Of a DNA stretch of 64,000 nucleotides, positions 35,063 through 46,320 are shown one piece after another (the first letter of the stretch is position 1; every line of letters starts with the position of its first letter). Made by a program: the position numbers and the translations under genes. The DNA comes from Ruegeria halocynthiae (lineage in GTDB: Bacteria; Pseudomonadota; Alphaproteobacteria; Rhodobacterales; Rhodobacteraceae), in NCBI RefSeq assembly GCF_000743705.1, contig NZ_JQEZ01000002.1:413250-477249 (forward strand), read 5' to 3'. Below the pieces are notes generated by a model that was not told the origin of the DNA, made no database searches, and worked only from the letters and a program-made list of their open reading frames with translations.

Positions 35063-36370
35063 ATGAACATGCAGACGACCTCGGTTATGGCCCCCCCTAC
35101 CCCCAAAGGGCTGGGCGAAATGAAACTGCCCATCGTGATGATGCGGGACATTTTGCTGAAAACCATGTTTCGCAAGAATGTGGACACAGTCTCAGAGGTT
35201 GCAGACGCCATCTGTCTGCCCGGTGCCGTCACACAAGAGCTGATCGACATCTCACGCGAGCAAAAGCTGCTGGAGGCGACCGGTACGCTGAATGCGAACA
35301 GCGGAAATGAGATGGGGTATCAGCTGACCGATGCGGGCAAGGCACGTGCGTTGGACGCGCTAAGCCAATCGGAATACTTCGGTGCGATGCCGGTTCCGCT
35401 GGACGTCTATCGTGAACAGGTAAAACGGCAATCCATCCGCAACATTCAGGTGACACGCGACCAGCTGACCGGCGCAATGGGACATCTGGTTCTGCCCGAC
35501 AGCCTTCTGGATCACCTCGGCCCTGCGGTCAGCGCTGGCCGGTCGATCCTGATGTATGGCCCTCCGGGGAACGGGAAATCCTCAATTTCAAACGGTATTC
35601 GGGATGCGCTTGGCGACAATGTCTATGTCCCGCGCGCCATCGAATATGCCGGCCAGGTGATCACGGTCTATGACCCTATTGTTCACACCGCCATAGAGCA
35701 GGAAGCCGACGATCCCAACAGCCTGCGCCGCCGCAAACGGTTCGACTCGCGCTATGTTCAGTGCGAACGCCCGACCGTCGTGACGGGTGGTGAACTGACG
35801 CTTGGTATGCTGGATCTGGTCTATAACCCGACCGCGCGGACCTATCAGGCACCCTTGCAGCTGAAGTCAACCGGCGGCATCTTCATCGTGGATGACCTAG
35901 GCCGTCAACAAGAGCCGCCGCAGGCGCTGATCAACCGCTGGATTGTTCCGCTGGAAGAAAACAAGGATATTCTGGGCCTGCAATCGGGCGAGAAGTTCGA
36001 AGTGCCATTTGACACGCTTGTCATCTTCTCGACCAACTTCCATCCGAACGAGATTTTTGACCAAGCGGCCCTGCGCCGGATCTTCTTTAAGATCAAGATT
36101 GGTGGCCCGAACCAGGAAGACTTCCTGAAGATCTTTGCAATGGTTGCCCGTAAACGCGGTATGCCGTTGGATGAGTCTGCGCTGGTGCATCTGTTGAAGG
36201 TCAAATACCCGACCATCAACAATGTCTACGCGAACTATCAGCCGATCTTCCTGATCGACCAGATGATCTCGATCTGTGAATTTGAAGGCATCCCCTATCA
36301 GATGAGTCCCGACCTGATCGACCGGGCCTGGGCCAACATGTTCGTCAAGGACGAGACGATCGTCAAATAA
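35063..36370 (+). CDS. AAA+ ATPase with N-terminal winged-helix-like domain
   Basis: A 435-residue protein with three parts: a disordered start, a probable winged-helix region (about residues 25-100; VSEVADAICLPGAVTQELI, GYQLTDAGKARALDAL) and a C-terminal AAA+ module. Walker A is GPPGNGKS (166-173), Walker B is IFIVDD (273-278, ending in Asp rather than Glu), sensor 1 is FSTN (322-325), and Arg338/Arg339 could be the finger. A homologue often follows prepilin peptidase genes in alphaproteobacteria. Its role is unknown: regulator, assembly factor or unrelated. Confidence 0.82.
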   Translation: MNMQTTSVMAPPTPKGLGEMKLPIVMMRDILLKTMFRKNVDTVSEVADAICLPGAVTQELIDISREQKLLEATGTLNANSGNEMGYQLTDAGKARALDALSQSEYFGAMPVPLDVYREQVKRQSIRNIQVTRDQLTGAMGHLVLPDSLLDHLGPAVSAGRSILMYGPPGNGKSSISNGIRDALGDNVYVPRAIEYAGQVITVYDPIVHTAIEQEADDPNSLRRRKRFDSRYVQCERPTVVTGGELTLGMLDLVYNPTARTYQAPLQLKSTGGIFIVDDLGRQQEPPQALINRWIVPLEENKDILGLQSGEKFEVPFDTLVIFSTNFHPNEIFDQAALRRIFFKIKIGGPNQEDFLKIFAMVARKRGMPLDESALVHLLKVKYPTINNVYANYQPIFLIDQMISICEFEGIPYQMSPDLIDRAWANMFVKDETIVK

Positions 36371-36410
36371 CGCCGTGCCAATTCCCGACCGGGCCGGGTA
36401 ATCTGCGCGC

Positions 36411-38822
36411 ATGACGCCGATTCCCGCCCGGATCACTGACTGGTTTACCGCCAAGGGCTGGTCCATCCACCCACATCAACAGGATATGTTTGACCGGGCA
36501 CAGGACCCGGCCACATTGCTGATTGCCCCGACCGGTGGTGGCAAGACCATGGCCGGATTTCTGCCCACGCTGGCTGAACTGGCGGATCGGCCACGCGACG
36601 GTCTTCATACGATCTATGTCTCGCCTCTAAAGGCGCTGGCGGCCGATATTCGCCGCAACCTGCGCGGCCCAGCCGATGAAATCGGCCTGCCCATCCGGAT
36701 CGAAGACCGCACCGGAGACACATCAGCCACGCAAAAGAAACGCCAGCGCGTGGACCCGCCCCATATTCTGCTGACCACGCCCGAAAGTCTGGCCTTGTTG
36801 ACCTCGTACGAGGACGCGCCGCGGATGTTTACCGGGGTACAGCGGATCATCGTCGATGAAATTCACGCTTTGGCCGAAAGCAAACGTGGAGATCAACTGA
36901 TGCTGGCTTTGGCGCGGCTGCAAAGCCTGTGCCCCGACCTGCGCCGGGTCGGGCTGTCCGCTACGGTTGAAGATCCCGCAGCGATTGCGCGTTTTCTGGC
37001 CCGGCATCCTGACCCCTGTCAGATCATTCAGGCCGACCCCGGCCCTGACCCGGACATCCGGATGCTGGAAACGCAGGAAATGCCCCCCTGGTCAGGGGGC
37101 GGCGCGGCCTATTCGATACCGACAGTTCTGAAGCAGATCAAACAGCACAAGACCACGCTGATCTTTCACAACACCCGTGCGCAGGCCGAGATTTTCTTTC
37201 ATAACCTCTGGCTGGCCAATGATGATGCTCTGCCCATCGGCATCCATCACGGCAGCCTGGACCGGCAACAACGGGAACGGGTCGAGGCCGCCATGGTACG
37301 CGGTGACCTAAGGGCGATTGTCTGCACCGGAAGTCTGGATCTGGGTATCGACTGGGGGGATGTGGATCTGGTGATCCAGATCGGTGCGCCCAAGAACGTC
37401 AAACGGCTGGTGCAACGGATCGGCCGTGCGAACCACCGCTATAACGCCCCGTCCAAGGCCCTGTTGGTGCCTGCCAACCGCTTTGAGGTTGTCGAATGCG
37501 TCGCCGCGCTTGAGGCTGCCAAAGCACATGATCTGGACGGCGAGCCGCGCGGCCCCGGCCCCCGGGACGTGTTGTGCCAGCATATCCTGATCGCAGCAGC
37601 GGCAGGTCCGTTTCAGGCGGATGCACTGTTTGCGGAAATGACAGCCGCTGGCCCCTATGCGCGTCTCACCCGTGCTGAATTTGACGCCTGTCTGACGTTC
37701 TGCGCGACCGGCGGTTATGCGCTGCGGGCCTATGACCGCTGGCAACGGCTGCAACAGCGGCCGGACGGACAGTGGCAATTGCGCGATCCGCGCGCGGCAC
37801 AGCGTATTCGGATGAACCTGGGCACAATTCAGGACACCGACACGCTGAAGGTCCGCCTGAAACGCAATCGCGGTGGCAAACCCCTGGGTGAGGTCGAAGA
37901 GGCCTTTGCAGCCTCGCTGACACCCGGCGATACGTTTCTGATCGGTGGGCAGATCGTGCGCTATGAGGGCCTGCGCGAGATGGTGGTCGAAGTCAGCCGC
38001 CGTGCAGATCGCAAACCCAAGATCGCCACGTTTTCGGGCACCAAATTTGCAACCTCAACACAGCTGAGCGATCGTATTCTGCGGATGTTTGCGCAGCCCG
38101 ATTGGCCGCAGCTGCCGTCCCATACCGCCGAATGGTTGGCCCTGCAGCGGGATATGTCACGCCTTCCGCATCGCGACCGCCTGTTGATCGAAAGCTTTCC
38201 CAATGACGGGCGCGAACATCTGTGTGTCTATGGGTTCGCGGGACGCAACGCGCAACAGACCCTGGGCCTGTTGCTGACAAAACGGATGGAAGAGACGGGC
38301 CTGGCACCGCTTGGGTTCGTGGCGACCGACTATGCCACCCTGATCTGGGGTCTGGACGCCGTGACCGACCCCCGCCCCCTGTTTCAGCCGGATGCCCTGC
38401 GCGACGGGCTAGAGATCTGGCTGGCCGGCAACGCGGTGATGAAACGGACCTTTCGCGCCTCGGCCACCATTGCCGGTCTGATCGAACGGAACACCGGCGG
38501 GCAGCGCAAAAGCGGGCGGCAGGCCACGTTTTCATCGGATATCCTGTATGACACGCTTCTGAAATACGATCCCGAGCACCTGCTGATGCAGATCACACGC
38601 GAAGAAGCGATGCGTGGGCTGGTAGATTTCGGCCGGATCGAAGACATGCTGGCCCGCATCGGCGATCGGATCGACCTGATACGGTTAGACCGGGTTTCTC
38701 CCCTGGCCGCGCCGCTGTTTCTTGAAGTTGGAAAAATCCCGGTCAAAGGCGCCGCCGAAGAACGGTTGCTGGCCGAGGAAAGCGAACGTCTTCTTAGGGC
38801 TGCGGGATTGGCCGCCAGCTAA
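36411..38822 (+). CDS. Ligase-associated DEAD-box DNA helicase (Lhr-like)
   Basis: An 803-residue superfamily 2 helicase of the Lhr branch. It has TGGGKTMAGFLPTL (motif I), DEIH box IIVDEIHALAES (motif II), GLSAT (motif III), LDLGIDWGDVDLVIQIGAPKNV and QRIGRANH (motif VI), then the large C-terminal Lhr/WH region. In bacteria such helicases are commonly encoded with PdeM, an ATP-dependent ligase and an exonuclease in a DNA-damage cluster. Here only PdeM is adjacent, 41 bp downstream. The ATP-dependent ligase and exonuclease genes are not present in the window. Confidence 0.9.
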   Translation: MTPIPARITDWFTAKGWSIHPHQQDMFDRAQDPATLLIAPTGGGKTMAGFLPTLAELADRPRDGLHTIYVSPLKALAADIRRNLRGPADEIGLPIRIEDRTGDTSATQKKRQRVDPPHILLTTPESLALLTSYEDAPRMFTGVQRIIVDEIHALAESKRGDQLMLALARLQSLCPDLRRVGLSATVEDPAAIARFLARHPDPCQIIQADPGPDPDIRMLETQEMPPWSGGGAAYSIPTVLKQIKQHKTTLIFHNTRAQAEIFFHNLWLANDDALPIGIHHGSLDRQQRERVEAAMVRGDLRAIVCTGSLDLGIDWGDVDLVIQIGAPKNVKRLVQRIGRANHRYNAPSKALLVPANRFEVVECVAALEAAKAHDLDGEPRGPGPRDVLCQHILIAAAAGPFQADALFAEMTAAGPYARLTRAEFDACLTFCATGGYALRAYDRWQRLQQRPDGQWQLRDPRAAQRIRMNLGTIQDTDTLKVRLKRNRGGKPLGEVEEAFAASLTPGDTFLIGGQIVRYEGLREMVVEVSRRADRKPKIATFSGTKFATSTQLSDRILRMFAQPDWPQLPSHTAEWLALQRDMSRLPHRDRLLIESFPNDGREHLCVYGFAGRNAQQTLGLLLTKRMEETGLAPLGFVATDYATLIWGLDAVTDPRPLFQPDALRDGLEIWLAGNAVMKRTFRASATIAGLIERNTGGQRKSGRQATFSSDILYDTLLKYDPEHLLMQITREEAMRGLVDFGRIEDMLARIGDRIDLIRLDRVSPLAAPLFLEVGKIPVKGAAEERLLAEESERLLRAAGLAAS

Positions 38823-38863
38823 TTCATCTTGTGTTGCAATGGCAATAGGATAAAGAACGTAGC

Positions 38864-39526
38864 ATGAACAAGGTGACGTTTTCCTTTGCTGATCAAACGC
38901 TGTTCGCATTGGCATCCGGTGCGCTGTGGTGGCCGGACAAATGCCTGTTATGCGTGTCCGATCTGCATCTTGGGAAATCGGAGCGGCTGGCGCGACGGGG
39001 CGGCCCGACGCTGCCGCCTTATGACAGCCAAGACACGCTGACCCGGCTGGCCGCAGATATCGCCAGGACCGGGGCAGAAACGGTCATTTGCCTTGGCGAC
39101 AGTTTCGATGATCTGGACGCTTCGGTTGCAATTGGCGCTGCGGAAAAGCAGAACATCATAACGCTGCAAGCGGGCCGCCGCTGGATCTGGATCGAAGGCA
39201 ATCACGACCCCGGCCCGATTGATCTGGGTGGGGCGCATCTGTCCGAATACATGCTCGGCCCCCTGACCTTTCGGCATATAGCGCAGCATGGCGCGCGGGC
39301 CGAGGTTTCCGGCCATTTCCACCCCAAAGCCCGGCTAAGGGCAGGAAACCGATCCATCACCCGCCCCGCCTTTTTGGTGGATGACACGCGCCTGATTCTG
39401 CCCGCCTACGGCACCTATACCGGCGGCTTGCACAGCTCAGCCCCGGCACTGAACGGGCTGATGGGCGAACGGGCATTGGCCATCCTGACAGGTCCCCAGC
39501 CGCAGATCATACCGATGCCACGATAG
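38864..39526 (+). CDS. pdeM: Ligase-associated metallophosphoesterase PdeM
   Basis: A 220-residue calcineurin-fold phosphoesterase. The metal-binding motifs SDLHLGKSE, CLGDSFDDLD, EGNHDPG and SGHFHPKA are all intact. Family members are believed to process DNA ends together with the Lhr-like helicase and an ATP-dependent ligase. It sits directly after the helicase gene, and its stop is 6 bp from the end of the convergent LytTR gene, leaving no room for a dedicated terminator. Confidence 0.9.
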   Translation: MNKVTFSFADQTLFALASGALWWPDKCLLCVSDLHLGKSERLARRGGPTLPPYDSQDTLTRLAADIARTGAETVICLGDSFDDLDASVAIGAAEKQNIITLQAGRRWIWIEGNHDPGPIDLGGAHLSEYMLGPLTFRHIAQHGARAEVSGHFHPKARLRAGNRSITRPAFLVDDTRLILPAYGTYTGGLHSSAPALNGLMGERALAILTGPQPQIIPMPR

Positions 39527-39532
39527 CCCGGC

Positions 39533-40276
39533 TCAGATCACGCCGTCCTGCTCCAACATGGGTTTATATTTGCGGCTGACTGGGACCAGCTCATCGTTTC
39601 TAAGCCGCACAAACGTTTTACCGTCCTTCTTCTCGACTCCGGTGATTGCATCATCACTCACCCAATGTGATCTGTGGGTGCAATGCCCCTTCATCGGCTC
39701 CATCTCGGTAATGGCATCGGTAAACCGTGATCGGATGGAAAATGTCCCTTCCGAGGTCACAACATCAACGGAATGGTCCCGAACTGTCAGCCGATAAATC
39801 TGCCCGTTGAACGTTTCCGGCAGCCGTTTCATCAAGCGCGGTGATTGTGGGGCCTCGGCCACCGGCGGTTTTGCAGGCTCGCGGCCTTGTACCAGAACCA
39901 GACCAGTCGCAAAAAGCGCACCGTATGACGCCACGGACAAGACATCGGGGGCCTGCTGCCCACCCGCCATGAACAATAACCACGACATCATCCAAAGCGC
40001 GGGCACAAACAGTGCCAAAACCACCAAGATCAACGTGGCATCGCGCAATGAAAAATGCGCATCGGCGAAATATTTCTGTGTCAGCTTTCCAGAAACCCAT
40101 GTCACGCACAAAGCAAGCATGGTGACGCCGACCCAGAACACAAGCCGCAGGGAAAATGGCAGATGCATATGTGGGAACGGCTGCAACACAAAGGCCAGCA
40201 ACGGCAGGAAAACGAGGCCTGCAAACATCCTTAGCGGTGTAAATTCGGCCAGTAGCAGACGCAGGTTATTCGTCAT
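39533..40276 (-). CDS. Membrane-anchored LytTR-family transcription regulator
   Basis: A 247-residue protein with four membrane segments in residues 15-140 (MFAGLVFLPLLAFVL, LVFWVGVTMLALCVTWV, ILVVLALFVPALWMM, GALFATGLVLVQG) and a C-terminal LytTR DNA-binding domain (about 150-245; LTVRDHSVDVVTSEGTFSIRSRF, GHCTHRSHWVSDDAI). No receiver or kinase is encoded nearby, so it may sense a membrane signal directly. It has a gap of 219 bp upstream that may hold its operator. Confidence 0.85.
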   Translation of the reverse strand: MTNNLRLLLAEFTPLRMFAGLVFLPLLAFVLQPFPHMHLPFSLRLVFWVGVTMLALCVTWVSGKLTQKYFADAHFSLRDATLILVVLALFVPALWMMSWLLFMAGGQQAPDVLSVASYGALFATGLVLVQGREPAKPPVAEAPQSPRLMKRLPETFNGQIYRLTVRDHSVDVVTSEGTFSIRSRFTDAITEMEPMKGHCTHRSHWVSDDAITGVEKKDGKTFVRLRNDELVPVSRKYKPMLEQDGVI

Positions 40277-40427
40277 AACAACTCAACAACAAAGGCCACC
40301 AGGTCCCAACCTACTTCCCGGAAACATACGCCTTAACTTCGTAACCGGCTGGGAATACTGACTTATCACCGTTTCAAGCGTATTCAAACCCTGTCATACG
40401 AAACTTTACTTCATCTTAATGAAACAA

Positions 40428-40461
40428 TCAGGCCAGAGAGTGCGCGCACCCCCCGGCCTGA
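40428..40461 (-). terminator. Hairpin terminator after folD
   Basis: TCAGGCC (40428-40434) pairs with GGCCTGA (40455-40461) around a 20-nt loop; on the minus strand it is followed by TTGTTTCATT. It is the likely end of the folD transcript. Confidence 0.55.
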
Positions 40462-40495
40462 ATTTCGTGTTAAATGCACCTTTCGGCGGCAATTA

Positions 40496-41386
40496 TCAGG
40501 CTGTCAGCCCCTCGGGCTCTGGCAGGCCGTTTGCGCGGCAGCACGCAGTCACTGTGTTCGCCAGCAGGCACGCGATGGTCATCGGGCCGACGCCGCCGGG
40601 CACTGGCGTGATCGCGCCTGCGTTTTCGGATGCGCTGGCATAGTCCACATCGCCCACAAGCTTGTTCTTACCGTCCCGTTCAATCCGGTTGATGCCCACG
40701 TCGATGACGGTGGCGCCTTCCTTGATCCAATCGCCAGGCACCATTTCCGGGCGACCAACAGCTGCGACCACGATATCAGCGCGGCGGACTACGTCTGGCA
40801 AATCCTTTGTGCGCGAATGCGCGATGGTCACGGTGCAGCTGTCACCCAGCAACAGTTGCGCCATCGGCTTGCCCACAATATTCGAACGGCCAATGATAAC
40901 CGCATCCATGCCGGAAATCGAACCGTGGTGGTCGCGCAGCATCATCAGGCAACCCAGCGGCGTGCAGGGCACCATCGACTTCTGACCCGTGCCCAACAAG
41001 CCCACGTTTGAGATGTGAAAGCCATCCACATCCTTGGCCGGATCAATAGAGTTGATCACCAGATCTTCGTTCAGGTGCTTGGGCAGCGGCAACTGGACCA
41101 GAATGCCATGAACGGCCGGATCATTGTTCAGCTTGTCGATCAGCGCCAGAAGATCTTCTTCCGAAGTCTCAACATCCAGCTTGTGCTCGTACGAGTTCAT
41201 GCCGACCTCGACGGTCATTTTGCCCTTGGAGCGCACGTAGACCTGGCTGGCCGGATCTTCGCCCACCAGAACCACGGCCAGACCCGGCGTGATTCCGTTT
41301 TCTTCCTTCAGCTTTGCAACCTGATCGGCCACCTGCGTCCGAACCTTGGCCGCGAACGCTTTGCCGTCGATGACTTGTGCTACCAT
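40496..41386 (-). CDS. folD: Methylene-THF dehydrogenase/cyclohydrolase FolD
   Basis: Bifunctional cytosolic enzyme that interconverts methylene-, methenyl- and 10-formyl-tetrahydrofolate. The product is 296 residues. The catalytic lysine is in [11 protein letters not shown], the folate site in [11 protein letters not shown], and the dehydrogenase NADP-binding run [18 protein letters not shown] is intact. The ATG at 41386 begins the family sequence ([15 protein letters not shown]); the frame stays open to 41437. With fhs it links formate to the C1 pool. An upstream hairpin separates it from the chorismate mutase gene. Confidence 0.95.
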   Translation of the reverse strand: MVAQVIDGKAFAAKVRTQVADQVAKLKEENGITPGLAVVLVGEDPASQVYVRSKGKMTVEVGMNSYEHKLDVETSEEDLLALIDKLNNDPAVHGILVQLPLPKHLNEDLVINSIDPAKDVDGFHISNVGLLGTGQKSMVPCTPLGCLMMLRDHHGSISGMDAVIIGRSNIVGKPMAQLLLGDSCTVTIAHSRTKDLPDVVRRADIVVAAVGRPEMVPGDWIKEGATVIDVGINRIERDGKNKLVGDVDYASASENAGAITPVPGGVGPMTIACLLANTVTACCRANGLPEPEGLTA

Positions 41387-41408
41387 TCTTTGATCCCTTC
41401 TTTCAAAA

Positions 41409-41433
41409 AGCGGATCGGGCGCAAAAAGCGCCC
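41409..41433 (-). terminator. Hairpin between chorismate mutase gene and folD
   Basis: GGGCGC (41417-41422) pairs with GCGCCC (41428-41433) around a 5-A loop; on the minus strand a CTTTTT run follows slightly further on. This is a possible partial stop before folD. Confidence 0.5.
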
Positions 41434-41439
41434 GCATCT

Positions 41440-41745
41440 TCAGTCAGAGCCGAGCACGCGTTCTTCGCGGGCAATCGACCAGTCAATCAATATACGCCAC
41501 AGATTTTCGGCAAGATCGGGGTCCATGCCCAGCTCACCGGAACTTGTGCGTACGCGCTGCACCACTTGTTCGACACGCTCTGGGATGCGGGCGGGCAGCC
41601 CCTCGCCGGGTTTCAGCTCGGACGCGCGGTCAATGTAGCCTGCACGCGTCACCAGCATTTCGATCAGTTGGCGATCCAGCTTGTCGATCTGAGGCCGCAA
41701 TTCCTGCATTGAGTGACAGTCTTGCGGCGGTATCAGAGTGGGCAT
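41440..41745 (-). CDS. Chorismate mutase (AroQ/PchB type)
   Basis: A 101-residue all-helical protein that turns chorismate into prephenate, or acts as an isochorismate-pyruvate lyase. [30 protein letters not shown] and the C-terminal [18 protein letters not shown] match the family, and the length fits the free-standing form. It stands between fhs and folD, which is an odd place for an aromatic-pathway gene but is seen in several Roseobacters as far as I recall. Its biochemical function cannot be settled from sequence. Confidence 0.85.
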   Translation of the reverse strand: MPTLIPPQDCHSMQELRPQIDKLDRQLIEMLVTRAGYIDRASELKPGEGLPARIPERVEQVVQRVRTSSGELGMDPDLAENLWRILIDWSIAREERVLGSD

Positions 41746-41761
41746 TTTAATCTCCTGCGGC

Positions 41762-41777
41762 CCGGGGATTTCCCCGG
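41762..41777 (-). repeat. Short GC hairpin after fhs
   Basis: CCGGGGA (41762-41768) and TCCCCGG (41771-41777) are perfect inverted 7-mers with a 2-bp centre in the 57-bp gap after fhs. No T run follows on the minus strand, so its stopping power is unclear. Confidence 0.35.
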
Positions 41778-41802
41778 ACCACGAGATGTATCATTCGGGC
41801 GC

Positions 41803-43479
41803 TTAGAACAAGCCCTCGATCTCACCTGCGTCATTGAGGCAGATGGCTTCGGCCGCAGGTTTGCGGGGCAGACCGGGCATGGTCATGATCTCACCACAGA
41901 CAACGACGATGAAACCGGCACCGGCAGACAGGCGAACCTCACGCACCGGAACCGAGTGGCCGGTGGGCGCGCCGCGCAGGGTCGGATCGGTCGAGAACGA
42001 ATACTGCGTCTTTGCCATGCAGACCGGCAGGTTACCGTATCCCGCATCTTCCCATTCGCGCAGCTGGTTGCGGATCTTGTTGTCCGCCAGCACCTCGTCC
42101 GCGCGGTAGATACGCTTGGCGATGGTTTCGATCTTTTCGAACAGCGGCATGTTGTCGGGATAGATCGGTGCAAAGTTGGCCGAGCCGCCTTCGACGATTT
42201 CCACAACTTTCTCGGCCAGCGGCGCGGACCCTTCCGAACCCAGTTCCCAGTGGCGCGACAGGACCGCCTCAACCCCATGATCGGTGCAGTAATCCTTGAC
42301 CGCCTGCACTTCGCCATCCGTATCGGTGACGAAGTGATTGATCGCAACTACAACCGGCACGCCGAAGGATTTGACGTTCTCGATGTGGCGGCCCAGGTTG
42401 GCACAGCCCGACTTGACCGCATCAACGTTTTCCGCGCCCAGATCAGCCTTGGCGACGCCGCCATTCATCTTCATCGCGCGCACGGTGGCGACCAGCACCA
42501 CAGCGGACGGTGCGATGCCTGCCTTGCGGCATTTGATGTTCATGAACTTCTCAGCGCCCAGATCGGCACCGAAACCAGCCTCTGTCACGACGTAGTCCGC
42601 GACCTTCAAAGCCGTCTTGGTGGCAATGACAGAGTTACAACCGTGCGCGATGTTGGCAAACGGACCGCCGTGAACAAAGGCCGGGTTGTTTTCCAGCGTC
42701 TGCACCAGGTTCGGTTGCATCGCGTCCTTCAGCAGCACGGTCATCGCGCCTTCGGCTTTGATGTCGCGGCAATAGACCGGGGTCTTGTCGCGGCGGTAGG
42801 CCACGATGATGTCGCCCAGACGCTTTTCCAGGTCCTTCAGGTCGTTGGCCAGACACAGGATCGCCATGACCTCGGATGCCACGGTGATGTCAAAGCCGGT
42901 TTCGCGCGGGAAGCCGTTGCTGACACCGCCCAGGGAGGCCGTGATCTGGCGCAGCGCGCGGTCGTTCATGTCGACCACACGACGCCATGCGACGCGGCGG
43001 ATGTCGATCTCGCACTCGTTGCCCCAGTAGATGTGGTTGTCGATCATCGCCGACAGCAGCGAATGGGCCGAGGTGATAGCGTGGAAATCACCGGTGAAGT
43101 GCAGGTTCATTTCCTCCATCGGAACAACCTGCGCGTAACCGCCACCCGCAGCGCCGCCCTTCATGCCAAAGTTCGGACCAAGCGAGGCTTCGCGGATACA
43201 AATCATCGCGTTTTTGCCGATGCGGTTCAGACCGTCACCCAAACCTACAGTAGTTGTGGTCTTACCCTCACCCGCGGGGGTCGGGTTGATCGCGGTCACC
43301 AGAATCAGCTTGCCGTCTTCGCGGTCCTGAACCGAGTTGATGAAGTCCTGGCTGACCTTGGCCTTGTCGTGGCCGTAGGGCAGCAGATCGTCGCTGGAGA
43401 TGCCAATCTTGGCGCCGATCTCTTGAATTGGCTTCTTGTTCGCTTCGCGGGCGATTTCGATATCGGATTTATAGCTCAT
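41803..43479 (-). CDS. fhs: Formate-tetrahydrofolate ligase
   Basis: Joins formate to tetrahydrofolate at the cost of ATP. The product is 558 residues, the family length. The P-loop [19 protein letters not shown] and conserved blocks such as [23 protein letters not shown] are intact, as is the C-terminal [15 protein letters not shown]. The ATG at 43479 begins the family start [13 protein letters not shown]; the frame runs on to 43623 without family content. In Roseobacters this enzyme works with FolD in the oxidation or assimilation of methyl groups from marine substrates (family knowledge). Confidence 0.97.
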   Translation of the reverse strand: MSYKSDIEIAREANKKPIQEIGAKIGISSDDLLPYGHDKAKVSQDFINSVQDREDGKLILVTAINPTPAGEGKTTTTVGLGDGLNRIGKNAMICIREASLGPNFGMKGGAAGGGYAQVVPMEEMNLHFTGDFHAITSAHSLLSAMIDNHIYWGNECEIDIRRVAWRRVVDMNDRALRQITASLGGVSNGFPRETGFDITVASEVMAILCLANDLKDLEKRLGDIIVAYRRDKTPVYCRDIKAEGAMTVLLKDAMQPNLVQTLENNPAFVHGGPFANIAHGCNSVIATKTALKVADYVVTEAGFGADLGAEKFMNIKCRKAGIAPSAVVLVATVRAMKMNGGVAKADLGAENVDAVKSGCANLGRHIENVKSFGVPVVVAINHFVTDTDGEVQAVKDYCTDHGVEAVLSRHWELGSEGSAPLAEKVVEIVEGGSANFAPIYPDNMPLFEKIETIAKRIYRADEVLADNKIRNQLREWEDAGYGNLPVCMAKTQYSFSTDPTLRGAPTGHSVPVREVRLSAGAGFIVVVCGEIMTMPGLPRKPAAEAICLNDAGEIEGLF

Positions 43480-43645
43480 TGGGCAGGGTCCCTGATTGAA
43501 TGCCGTGCAAAACCGACGCATAGAGTCGGCGCTGCTCAATCCATACCGTTGTGTACAATCGCAATGAATAGGGATTCCGACATAATCGTGCCGTGAAACG
43601 GCGTCACATGCCACCAGCGTCAATCAAACGAAAACGTGTAGGCCG

Positions 43646-44221
43646 TTAGGGTGCCCAATTCCGCTGATCTGGCACAAACAACGTCATCCGGTCCGCCAGT
43701 TTCAACGTGCCCGGTCTTTCGACCCAGGCGGTGACACCACGACGGTTCTGTGCGGCAGGCTTGAACGCTTTGCCATATCCCGGGCGATCCGCTTCGATCT
43801 CGCGCCCTGGCAATATGCAGGGGCGGTTTTCCATATCCACCGTGATCGTCAGACCATCGGCCACCTGCAAGCGCGAGGATGGGGGGATATGCGTGAAATC
43901 CGGAATGCCACGCAGAACGATCGACGCCCCCAAATGCGACGGGTCCATTGCATCCATGCCCATTTCCGACGCGATGGCCTCCAGTTCCTCGGCGGACAAA
44001 ACCGAAAGCTGTCGCACATTACGAATTTCGGTCCCCTCCGGATAAAGGTTTCTGACCCGAACGCAGGCGGCGCGATTGACGCCTTCGTGGCGCGCGCCCT
44101 GGTCACCTTCAAAGCCCAGTTCCAGGCTGTCGGCGGCTTGTGCTCTGCGGGTTGTTCCAGCAGGGACATGGCCCAACCATACAACTTCGGCCCTAAACTC
44201 CGTTTCGCGCAATACTGGCAT
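43646..44221 (-). CDS. MOSC-domain protein
   Basis: A 191-residue protein with one MOSC domain, the fold that handles sulfur from the molybdenum cofactor in sulfurases. LGHVPAGT, GFEGDQGARHEG, RQLSVLSAEELEAI and the HLGASIVLRGIPDFTHIPPSSRL block fit the family. The conserved cysteine of active sulfurases is not where I expect it, though a Cys is present at about residue 58 (RAACVRVRNL) and another in the later PCILPG segment. The ATG at 44221 is chosen; the frame extends to 44290 without family content. The real substrate is unknown. Confidence 0.8.
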   Translation of the reverse strand: MPVLRETEFRAEVVWLGHVPAGTTRRAQAADSLELGFEGDQGARHEGVNRAACVRVRNLYPEGTEIRNVRQLSVLSAEELEAIASEMGMDAMDPSHLGASIVLRGIPDFTHIPPSSRLQVADGLTITVDMENRPCILPGREIEADRPGYGKAFKPAAQNRRGVTAWVERPGTLKLADRMTLFVPDQRNWAP

Positions 44222-44291
44222 TGAATCTCTTCCTAAAATCAATTTCCTGGATGACGTTATTGGGCATCTGCATCCGGATGCAAAGGTCAAA

Positions 44292-44322
44292 CAAAAAAGA
44301 CCCGGGACATTGCCCGGGTCTG
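44292..44322 (-). terminator. Rho-independent terminator of ftsH
   Basis: AGACCCGGG (44298-44306) pairs with CCCGGGTCT (44313-44321) around a 6-nt loop, with an A tract on the plus strand that is a T tract on the minus strand. It lies 6 bp past the ftsH stop. Confidence 0.88.
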
Positions 44323-44327
44323 ATTCT

Positions 44328-46244
<1,917 letters not shown>

Positions 46245-46320
46245 GGAAAAACTCCCAAAAGATTTCGGCAGATGGGGAACTGCCGGGTTGCTCCTTAAAA
46301 TAGAGATGATTCAAGCAGGT

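Noticed and set aside
41713-43596. 627-codon open frame on the plus strand opposite fhs
   Set aside because: It overlaps the complete fhs gene and has shadow-like composition (Arg, Gln, His, Asp), with no ribosome-binding site.
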